A stretch of 20,307 bases of DNA from a virus: positions 1-20,307 of IMG/VR virus record IMGVR_UViG_3300009104_000150, one strand, 5' to 3'. Positions 16,445-20,307 of the stretch are shown here, one piece after another. Under the pieces are notes generated by a model. It did no database searches. It was not told the DNA's origin and saw nothing but the letters and a program-made list of their open reading frames with translations. Position 1 is the stretch's first letter. The number at the start of each line of letters is the position of its first letter. Made by a program: the position numbers and the translations under genes.

Positions 16445-17356
16445 TTACTCTTCAGCAAGTTGTTTAAAATAACTCATGTCATCTTCAGTTTCAGCTGTTG
16501 CTGCTGTTGCTACATGAGATTCAGTTACAGGTGGTTTAACTGCGGCTTGTGCAGGAGTCATTGGTTTACCACCATCAAATGGAACATCTTCATCATGTGA
16601 AAGAGTTGGTGTATCAGTTTGTTTTCCGAGTACACGATCTAACTTCTCTTTCAACTCAGCATAAGTTTTATAATTCTTGGGATCAGTAAATTCCGCCAAT
16701 GAATGTTCAGACTTCCAGATTTCTTCCATCTTAGCTTCATCTTCATTAAGAACAGAAGGATTTTCAAATTCACTCTTATCGTAATTAGAAAAACCATCCA
16801 ACTTACGAATCTTGATTTTGAAATTCGCACCTTCCCATAAATCAAATGGATTTACCGGAGTTTCATCTTCAAATTCTGGATTCATCTTATCATTGATCTT
16901 ATCCCAAATCTTTTTACCAAACTTATACAAACGAATAGTACCTTCGTTCTGAGGATTGGCAGGATCTTTAATAACGTAAACATTAGCAATGTAAGTAAGT
17001 CTACGTTTTTGTTTACGAGCAATCTCTTTGTTTGCCTCAATACCAGAATTCCAAAGTTGTGAATTATATTCACTTACTGGATCTTTCTGACCAAGAGTAG
17101 TTAAAGAGTTTTCAATATACCAACCGCCCGGTCCCTGAAATCCATGATTCCATGAACGTGACCACGGAAGGTCTTCACCATCAGGTGCTGGCAGAAAACG
17201 AACTACTGCCATACCGTTGCCTGACTTGTCCAATTCTGGACGCCAGAAACGATCATCATCACCTTGACCCTGTGCTGGAGTATTGAGTTTTGCGGTTTCT
17301 TGTAGGAGTGATTGGAGTTTTTCTCCACGTTTTTTCTTCATATCTGCAAACGACAT
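16445..17356 (-). CDS. gp32: Single-stranded DNA-binding protein gp32, cysteine-free
   Basis: A 303-residue protein (T4: 301). A basic N-terminal helix (MKKKRGEKLQSLLQE) corresponds to the cooperativity domain. The core has IARKQKRRLTYIANVYVIKD and KFGKKIWDKINDKMNP (about 112-160), close to T4 TSYWANILVVKDP and RFGKKIWDKI. The C-terminus is acidic (ETEDDMSYFKQLAEE), the part that recruits replication partners. T4 gp32 binds zinc with CPVC plus another Cys and a His; here the matching stretch is DPVSEYN (92-98) and the whole protein has no cysteine. It coats single-stranded DNA in replication and recombination. A consensus promoter and AT-rich leader precede it, with AAAGGA as ribosome binding sequence. 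Confidence 0.94.
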   Translation of the reverse strand: MSFADMKKKRGEKLQSLLQETAKLNTPAQGQGDDDRFWRPELDKSGNGMAVVRFLPAPDGEDLPWSRSWNHGFQGPGGWYIENSLTTLGQKDPVSEYNSQLWNSGIEANKEIARKQKRRLTYIANVYVIKDPANPQNEGTIRLYKFGKKIWDKINDKMNPEFEDETPVNPFDLWEGANFKIKIRKLDGFSNYDKSEFENPSVLNEDEAKMEEIWKSEHSLAEFTDPKNYKTYAELKEKLDRVLGKQTDTPTLSHDEDVPFDGGKPMTPAQAAVKPPVTESHVATAATAETEDDMSYFKQLAEE

Positions 17357-17374
17357 ATTTTCCTTTCGTATAAT

Positions 17375-17403
17375 TTGTATTGCGTTGTATTAATTGTATT
17401 GCG
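17375..17403 (-). repeat. AATACAA repeats in gp32 leader, possible autogenous operator
   Basis: On the minus strand the leader between the promoter and gp32 carries AATACAA three times (17400-17394, 17391-17385, 17381-17375). Two copies are part of an identical 10-mer CGCAATACAA. The segment has almost no self-complementarity, so it should be single-stranded in the mRNA. T4 gp32 represses its own translation by coating an unstructured AU-rich leader. The repeats could play that role here. The repeats are seen; the function is inferred. Confidence 0.5.
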
Positions 17404-17415
17404 AAATATAACTAT

Positions 17416-17443
17416 ATTATAACATATTTATTTCATTTGTCAA
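17416..17443 (-). promoter_or_regulatory. Consensus sigma70-type promoter with extended -10 for gp32
   Basis: Minus strand: TTGACA at 17443-17438, a 16-bp spacer, then TATAAT at 17421-17416 with TG one base upstream (TGTTATAAT). All twelve consensus bases match. The predicted start is near 17409, giving a leader of about 53 nt before gp32. It lies just after the gp33 stop codon, so gp32 can be expressed early and independently of the upstream operon by unmodified host polymerase. Confidence 0.87.
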
Positions 17444-17453
17444 GTACCTCCTT

Positions 17454-17678
17454 TCACAAAGGAAGTTTGGCAGAAGAAGATATTAAATGTAAATCCTCAG
17501 CTTCTTCTTGAATATTCTGTTTTAATTTTCCATTAATCATTTTACCGGCAGTTTCGGGCTCTAATTTATTTTTTTCACAATAATGTAAAACTGCATCAAT
17601 ATAAGACATATTAGTACTACGTACCAATTTTTCAATATTTTCTGAAAACAATATAGAATTGTTTAATCTTGTACTCAT
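17454..17678 (-). CDS. gp33: Late-transcription coactivator gp33-like
   Basis: A 74-residue protein with the pattern IEKLVRSTNMSYIDAVLHYC (15-34) and LEPETAGKMINGKLKQNIQE, as in the short gp33 homologues of marine T4-like phages. T4 gp33 (112 residues) binds the RNA polymerase beta flap and links the late sigma gp55 to the sliding clamp. The order gp33 then gp32 fits T4-like genomes (T4 has gp59 between them). The start has no clear ribosome binding sequence and comes 8 bp after the two-TM gene. Its stop is 10 bp before the gp32 -35 box. The call rests on motif resemblance and position. Confidence 0.75.
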   Translation of the reverse strand: MSTRLNNSILFSENIEKLVRSTNMSYIDAVLHYCEKNKLEPETAGKMINGKLKQNIQEEAEDLHLISSSAKLPL

Positions 17679-17686
17679 TATAATTT

Positions 17687-17947
17687 TTAATTACCATTTA
17701 ATGCTTCAGCTTCCTTATGTTCAGGATCATCCTTGTCCTTGAACCAGTAATCAGTTGATTTTGCTAAAACTGCAACAAATGCACCAACCAATATATTAAC
17801 TAAATCCTTAGAATCTTCTTTTATATCCGCGAAAAATAATAAGTAAACTAAAAATATAAAAGTTCCAACAATAGCCCAAGATAAACTTATTCTAGACCAT
17901 TGAGCTCGTCTTTTTCTTACCTCTACGGCTTGTACTTGTTCTGACAT
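17687..17947 (-). CDS. Small two-TM membrane protein, holin-like
   Basis: I place the start at ATG 17947-17945, which has AGGAG 8 nt upstream and begins 1 bp after the preceding stop; an upstream in-frame ATG at 17995 would overlap that gene by 47 bp. The 86-residue product has a basic N-terminus (VRKRRAQ), a hydrophobic helix at about 20-40 (SWAIVGTFIFLVYLLFF), a short charged loop, a second helix at about 49-64 (LVNILVGAFVAVLAK) and a charged tail (KDKDDPEHKEAEALNGN). This is the general build of class II holins. No lysin gene is nearby in the window, so a different inner-membrane role is equally possible. Confidence 0.7.
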   Translation of the reverse strand: MSEQVQAVEVRKRRAQWSRISLSWAIVGTFIFLVYLLFFADIKEDSKDLVNILVGAFVAVLAKSTDYWFKDKDDPEHKEAEALNGN

Positions 17948-17948
17948 T

Positions 17949-18239
17949 TTAATATCTCCTGTCTTCCCATTGGAAAACCCAATCATTGTTTTCATGTGTA
18001 ACTTTTACTCTGCCCATATCCATTGGTTCAGGATAAAAATAAACGTAATCTTCTCCACCTAAGTTGGTATCACGTCCTGCGTATAAGGGGTTAATAGCAT
18101 TAGGTTCACCCCTTTCAATCCCTGCTTGTCGTTCTGCTAAATCACCTTCTTTTAAATAATTTTCATATTTAGTTCGATCAAATTTAACCTGAACATATCT
18201 CGCAGGTATTGCTTTATAACCACCTCGGTATTCTGACAT
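17949..18239 (-). CDS. Hypothetical protein (96 aa)
   Basis: Family not recognised. The protein is rich in Tyr, Asp, Glu and Arg. It includes RYVQVKFDRTKYENYLKEGD early, a middle NAINPLYAGRDTNLGG and an aromatic end DYVYFYPEPMDMGR then WVFQWEDRRY. It looks small, soluble and mixed alpha/beta, with no Cys and no membrane segment. The start is supported by AAAGGA four bases upstream. It is preceded by a GC-rich hairpin and followed after 1 bp by the two-TM gene, so it belongs to the gp33-gp32 operon. No function can be offered. Confidence 0.72.
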   Translation of the reverse strand: MSEYRGGYKAIPARYVQVKFDRTKYENYLKEGDLAERQAGIERGEPNAINPLYAGRDTNLGGEDYVYFYPEPMDMGRVKVTHENNDWVFQWEDRRY

Positions 18240-18249
18240 ATTTCCTTTT

Positions 18250-18271
18250 AGGGGGAGCTATTAACTCCCCT
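18250..18271 (-). other. GC-rich intercistronic hairpin
   Basis: GGGGAG (18252-18257) and CTCCCC (18265-18270) form a 6-bp stem with a 7-nt loop, extendable by a wobble or bulged pair at the base. On the minus strand it sits between two small genes and is followed by TAAAAGGA, which is the ribosome binding sequence of the next gene rather than a T-tract. It could stabilise or attenuate the transcript. It is a poor terminator on either strand. Confidence 0.45.
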
Positions 18272-18280
18272 ATTTTATTG

Positions 18281-18508
18281 TTACTGTTTCTCTACAAATT
18301 CGTAAAGTTCAGCTGCCTTCTTCTTAATATCCTCAATGGTATAAGATTCTGGCTGAAGTTCTTTAAACAACTCCATAGTTGCAACTCCATTTTCCTTTGC
18401 AAGATCCCATGCATTGTAAATAAAGTCTTGTTCGCGTTGTTCTTGTTCTTGGAGATAACTTTGTGCCATCTCTAAAAGTCTAAATCTTAATTCATATGGA
18501 TTAGACAT
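18281..18508 (-). CDS. Conserved small phage protein (75 aa), function unknown
   Basis: Start taken at ATG 18508-18506, which has AAAGGA six bases upstream; a longer frame from 18580 would run back through the tmRNA and is rejected. The product is an acidic, helical protein: MSNPYELRFRLLEMAQSYLQ, then a Gln/Glu-rich stretch and a C-terminal YTIEDIKKKAAELYEFV. I recall similar N-terminal NPYE-(L/I)-R proteins among marine T4-like phages, without a known role. Two helices joined by a loop look likely. It is the first protein gene after the tmRNA in the leftward operon that ends with gp33 and gp32. Confidence 0.75.
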   Translation of the reverse strand: MSNPYELRFRLLEMAQSYLQEQEQREQDFIYNAWDLAKENGVATMELFKELQPESYTIEDIKKKAAELYEFVEKQ

Positions 18509-18534
18509 ATTGTTCCTTTCATTTATGTGTGTGT

Positions 18535-18706
18535 GTTGTGTGTAGCTGACCGTGCTTCTGTTCCCAAGTGACGGCCACAACTCGGCTATATCTTACGCAG
18601 CAATAGCGTATGCATATGCAGGTTCATAATCGGAATTATTTGCGATTATATTTAAACGAAACCTCTTTTTCTGACATTACAACCAATCGAATTCTATTAC
18701 AGCCCC
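18535..18706 (-). ncRNA. tmRNA coding piece (5' half, tag frame, pseudoknot)
   Basis: Begins GGGGCTG at 18706, followed by a D-region AGAATTCGATTGG like the conserved tmRNA GGxTTCGAC stretch, then TCAGAAA (18674-18668) for the P2 helix. Only 24 nt separate P2 from the resume codon, with no room for a normal PK1. After the tag stop, TAGC (18588-18585) pairs with GCTA (18546-18543) and GGCCGT (18576-18571) with ACGGTC (18553-18548). GTTGT (18581-18577) can pair with ACAAC (18539-18535) as a pseudoknot. A CA-rich run ends the piece. The 3' boundary is estimated. Confidence 0.85.
18593..18643 (-). other. tmRNA tag reading frame (ANNSDYEPAYAYAIAA, stop)
   Basis: The frame starts at resume codon GCA (18643-18641), preceded by TC as in many tmRNAs, and ends with TAA (18595-18593). 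It encodes 16 residues, ANNSDYEPAYAYAIAA. The AN start and AIAA end match the general pattern of tmRNA degradation tags (E. coli ANDENYALAA), where the terminal hydrophobic residue and AA are read by ClpXP. The acidic DYE stretch and the repeated AYAY are unlike the tags I remember from bacteria. Confidence 0.88.
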
Positions 18707-18715
18707 AGCAATGAA

Positions 18716-18802
18716 TCACATAAAACCAAAATACACGACTGCGTATATGATTACACACCAAACCAATAAAGATAGTAAAGTCCATTTTACCCAATGTTCC
18801 AT
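18716..18802 (-). CDS. Possible 28-aa single-span membrane peptide within the tmRNA intervening segment
   Basis: ATG at 18802-18800 follows AAGGA with a 5-nt gap, and TGA lies at 18718-18716, ten bases before the coding piece begins. The product starts MEHWVKWTLL and continues as a hydrophobic run to YFGFM, which predicts one transmembrane helix of about 20 residues with the charges at the N-terminus. The first A of the ribosome binding sequence is also the terminal A of the tmRNA CCA. The frame fills 87 of the 105 intervening nucleotides. Translation is unproven; codon choice and the strong start site are in its favour, its shortness against it. Confidence 0.5.
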   Translation of the reverse strand: MEHWVKWTLLSLLVWCVIIYAVVYFGFM

Positions 18803-18811
18803 ATGATTCCT

Positions 18812-18860
18812 TGGTGGAGCTGACCGGAATCGCACCGGTGTCTTAACTGCTATTCAGAAA
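18812..18860 (-). ncRNA. tmRNA acceptor piece (T arm, acceptor strand, CCA)
   Basis: Minus strand, 5' to 3': a P2 strand TTTCTGA (18860-18854), a linker, T stem ACCGG (18839-18835), a 7-nt loop TGCGATT, T stem CCGGT (18827-18823), acceptor CAGCTCC (18822-18816), discriminator A and encoded CCA ending at 18812. The five T-stem pairs are perfect. The loop has G where nearly all tRNAs have U55. The 5' end is not defined and at least 11 nt overlap the last codons and stop of the exonuclease gene, so this gene and the RNA share sequence. Confidence 0.87.
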
Positions 18861-19542
18861 CATCAACAGTTTCATTATTATTTAGTTCATATAAATTTTT
18901 AGCTTTCCATATTGTATCAATCCAATTATTACGGTGTTCAACAAATAATTGTGGAACCTCTTCATCAACAGCAATAATAATTACTATTTGAGAAACGGGA
19001 ATATTTGTCAACTCTTCGTATGCTACCGCATAAAAGGATCCTTGTGCAAAATAATTTTCACACCATGCTTTTCTTTTTAATTTATTACTTGTCTTATAAT
19101 CTATTACAGATAATGTACCATCAAATTCAGCAATTAGATCAGTTCTTCCTGCTAAACCAAAATGATCAGAATATAATGCTAATTCTACTCCATGTATATT
19201 ATCTATTCTTTCAAGGTATGGTTCAATACTCTTGAATAATTCGACAATATTAGGTGTTTGTCCGTCAAGATATCCTTCTTCATTTTTGATATAGGACTCA
19301 CAGACAGAATGTACGCTTGTTCCTCTACGGGAAGCCTTTGTCGATATTTTGTTCGCTTCGGTTTCTCCAACACGCTTTCGCCACTCAAGTATTGAAGTTT
19401 TGTTGAGCTCACCGAGGACAGTTGTGATTGATGGATATGATTCACCTTCAGGTGTAACATAGTGTCTCTTCCCATTGTGATATTCAGTTCTCATACCAAA
19501 CGACAACTCTGGTCGATTGGCAAGATGTACAAAATTTTTCAT
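18850..19542 (-). CDS. PD-(D/E)XK exonuclease (RecB/MGME1-like)
   Basis: A 230-residue protein with the ordered motifs of the PDDEXK exonuclease group: YPSITTVLG (36-44), RGTSVHSVCE with H78 and E82, GRTDLIAEF with D135, VIDYKTS with D148 and K150, and QGSFYAVAYEE (Q167, Y171). These match single-strand exonucleases of the RecB-nuclease/MGME1 type that are widespread in marine T4-like phages. Likely roles are DNA end processing in replication or recombination, or host DNA breakdown. The start overlaps the FmdB-type gene stop as ATGA. The 3' end shares sequence with the tmRNA acceptor piece. Confidence 0.85.
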   Translation of the reverse strand: MKNFVHLANRPELSFGMRTEYHNGKRHYVTPEGESYPSITTVLGELNKTSILEWRKRVGETEANKISTKASRRGTSVHSVCESYIKNEEGYLDGQTPNIVELFKSIEPYLERIDNIHGVELALYSDHFGLAGRTDLIAEFDGTLSVIDYKTSNKLKRKAWCENYFAQGSFYAVAYEELTNIPVSQIVIIIAVDEEVPQLFVEHRNNWIDTIWKAKNLYELNNNETVDVSE

Positions 19543-19823
19543 ATAGTACTATTAGGATGTTTACTTTTAATATCTGCTAATCTATCTTTAAGTTGACCAA
19601 CTTCTTTAGGTTTATTAAAATGTTTTGTTTTAATATTATCATAAGCAAATAAAGGAACACCAATTATTTGTTCAACTCTACCACCACACTTAGTAAACAT
19701 GTGTTTAGTCTGTTGTATTTGTTGTTCACATGGCATTTCAGTAGGAGCATCGCGGTCTGCAATTTTTAAATTCTCCTCAAATGTATGTCCACATTCTGAA
19801 CATTTATAATCATACGTTGGCAT
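19539..19823 (-). CDS. FmdB-type zinc ribbon protein
   Basis: A 94-residue protein beginning MPTYDYKCSECGHTFEE, the standard FmdB/CxxC zinc-ribbon start (C8, C11), with the second ligand pair likely C32 and C46 (MPCEQ and FTKCGG). The N-terminal ribbon is followed by a basic tail (KTKHFNKPKEVGQLKDRLAD). Bacterial FmdB proteins are called regulators, but the phage versions have no proven role. Its ATG overlaps the upstream gene by 14 bp and its TGA overlaps the exonuclease ATG, so the three are translated as a coupled set. Confidence 0.85.
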   Translation of the reverse strand: MPTYDYKCSECGHTFEENLKIADRDAPTEMPCEQQIQQTKHMFTKCGGRVEQIIGVPLFAYDNIKTKHFNKPKEVGQLKDRLADIKSKHPNSTI

Positions 19824-20307
19824 ATTCTACAATCCAGTTTGGAGGTTGTCTCATGTTTTCAACTATACCACCCCACTTAGCATTTTTATCTTTAGTCCAT
19901 TTTATATAATAATTTCTATATCCTTCAATAGTATTCTGAATATCATCTTCTAAACCTTCTACTTGGAATCCAGATGCAACAGTTAATGGAGGACAAGTTA
20001 ATTCACCCTCTTTTATACCATCAGGTTTATGACTTAATTTATTATATAATTTTTCCCATATTTCATGCATCTCATCATATCTAAACCAAAATTCTTTATG
20101 TAACCAAAACCATAAATCATGGGTCCATTGATAATTAGATGTATTTTCACTAACCCAGTTTATAGCATCAGAATCGTTTAATGATAAAACGTAATCTTCT
20201 GCTGCCTTTGTAATTCTACTATCTTTATTATGGATATAATGTGCAGTAGCTAAGTACTGAGTATATTTAGGAATCATTTCTATCACATGTTCATCACAAT
20301 GAGCATA
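19810..20307 (-). CDS. Conserved phage protein, partial (start beyond right edge)
   Basis: The frame is open to the right edge, so the true start lies outside. A GTG at 20286 could be used, but residues before it (YAHCDEHVIEMIP) look like part of a conserved stretch HCDxHVxxMIxxYxQxLxTAH that I recall from marine T4-like phages. The rest includes NYQWTHDLWFWLHKEFWFRY and, near the C-terminus, EGYRNYYIKWTKDKNAKW. It is rich in Trp and Tyr, helical and probably soluble. No enzyme class can be assigned with confidence. It overlaps the FmdB-type gene by 14 bp. Confidence 0.75.
   Translation of the reverse strand, partial: YAHCDEHVIEMIPKYTQYLATAHYIHNKDSRITKAAEDYVLSLNDSDAINWVSENTSNYQWTHDLWFWLHKEFWFRYDEMHEIWEKLYNKLSHKPDGIKEGELTCPPLTVASGFQVEGLEDDIQNTIEGYRNYYIKWTKDKNAKWGGIVENMRQPPNWIVEYANV

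Larger units (their letters stand above)
18535..18860 (-). ncRNA. ssrA: Circularly permuted (two-piece) tmRNA gene
   Basis: On the minus strand the tRNA-like 3' half (18860-18812) comes first, then a 105-nt intervening segment, then the 5' half with the tag frame (18706 to about 18535). Normal tmRNA has these halves in the opposite order. Acceptor strands GGGGCTG (18706-18700) and CAGCTCC (18822-18816) pair over 7 bp, including the G3-U70 wobble that marks alanine identity, and CCA is encoded. TCAGAAA in the coding piece pairs with TTTCTGA upstream of the T arm as a P2-type helix. Outer ends are approximate. Two-piece tmRNAs are known in alphaproteobacteria, many cyanobacteria and some betaproteobacteria. 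Role: rescue of stalled ribosomes and tagging of incomplete proteins. No dedicated promoter was seen; it is probably processed from the operon transcript. Confidence 0.9.

Noticed and set aside
17375-17403. AATACAA repeats as CRISPR or replication iterons
   Set aside because: Units are only 7-10 bp, three copies, with no spacers and no replication protein nearby; the mRNA-leader reading fits better.
17430-17455. AAAGGAGG followed by ATG AAA TAA after gp33
   Set aside because: A two-codon frame overlapping the gp32 promoter, upstream of its start; the Shine-Dalgarno match falls in the last codons of gp33 and is probably incidental.
18209-18475. Plus-strand hydrophobic open frame opposite the two small genes
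   Set aside because: Antisense to two genes with good start sites; the hydrophobicity comes from reverse reading of Lys/Glu codons.
18526-18542. GT-rich run as a simple-sequence repeat or recombination site
   Set aside because: It is short and imperfect, and part of it pairs with the tmRNA coding piece as a pseudoknot strand.
18509-18580. N-terminal extension of the 75-aa protein up to 18580
   Set aside because: It would run through the structured tmRNA coding piece, and the inner ATG at 18508 has the ribosome binding site.
18812-18843. Isolated tRNA 3' end as a prophage attachment site or tRNA remnant
   Set aside because: No 5' tRNA half lies upstream on the minus strand, but a matching acceptor strand GGGGCTG and a tag frame lie downstream, which explains it as a permuted tmRNA. 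No integrase is present.

Overview
The window is a piece of an AT-rich, T4-like marine myovirus genome (roughly one-third G+C by eye). It carries the baseplate and tail module, the single-stranded DNA-binding protein and late-transcription coactivator, and an accessory segment with a phage-encoded tmRNA. Gene content (gp6, gp25, gp5, gp53, gp48, gp4, gp2, gp26/51, gp29, gp33, gp32) fits the marine T4-like phages of cyanobacteria and SAR11-type alphaproteobacteria. The host cannot be fixed from this window. The circularly permuted, two-piece layout of the tmRNA fits a host in one of the lineages that use two-piece tmRNAs (alphaproteobacteria, many cyanobacteria, some betaproteobacteria).

Layout. 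Positions 1-12077 form a tightly packed leftward late operon. In transcription order it reads tail-tube cap (gp48-like), wedge gp53, hub protein (gp27-like), spike gp5, a small unknown, two large unknown virion-type proteins with a 55-aa gene between them, wedge gp25 and wedge gp6 (cut by the left edge). A T4-type late promoter, TATAAATA, lies just upstream on the minus strand. Positions 12126-16442 run rightward: head-completion nuclease gp4, a gp2-like DNA-end protector, a tail-tube-fold protein, gp26, a gp51-like -1 frame extension, and the tape-measure protein. Positions 20307-16445 run leftward again: an edge-cut conserved phage protein, an FmdB-type zinc ribbon, a PD-(D/E)XK exonuclease, the tmRNA, two small unknowns, a two-TM protein, gp33 and gp32. 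gp32 has its own consensus sigma70-type promoter. The tape-measure and gp32 genes converge with a 2-bp gap and no visible terminator.

Two results stand out. First, the minus strand between about 18860 and 18535 encodes a circularly permuted tmRNA. An acceptor piece (T arm, acceptor strand, encoded CCA) lies 5' of a coding piece that starts GGGGCTG and carries a 16-residue tag, ANNSDYEPAYAYAIAA, followed by a stop. The two acceptor strands pair over 7 bp with the G3-U70 wobble recognised by alanyl-tRNA synthetase, and a P2-like helix joins the two pieces. The intervening segment holds a 28-codon membrane-peptide frame with its own ribosome binding site. Second, the gp26/gp51 junction has a textbook -1 frameshift signal: heptamer T TTT TTC, a 7-nt spacer and a two-stem RNA structure. 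It would fuse gp26 to the gp51-like reading frame directly upstream of the tape-measure gene, as tail-assembly chaperones do in other tailed phages.

Working together: gp33 (with a gp55-type sigma outside the window) would switch on the TATAAATA late promoter for the baseplate operon. gp26/26-51 and gp29 build the hub and tube inside the gp6/25/53 wedges. gp4 and gp2 finish and protect packaged heads. gp32 and the exonuclease serve replication and nucleotide recovery. The tmRNA may rescue ribosomes or tag proteins for the host protease during infection.
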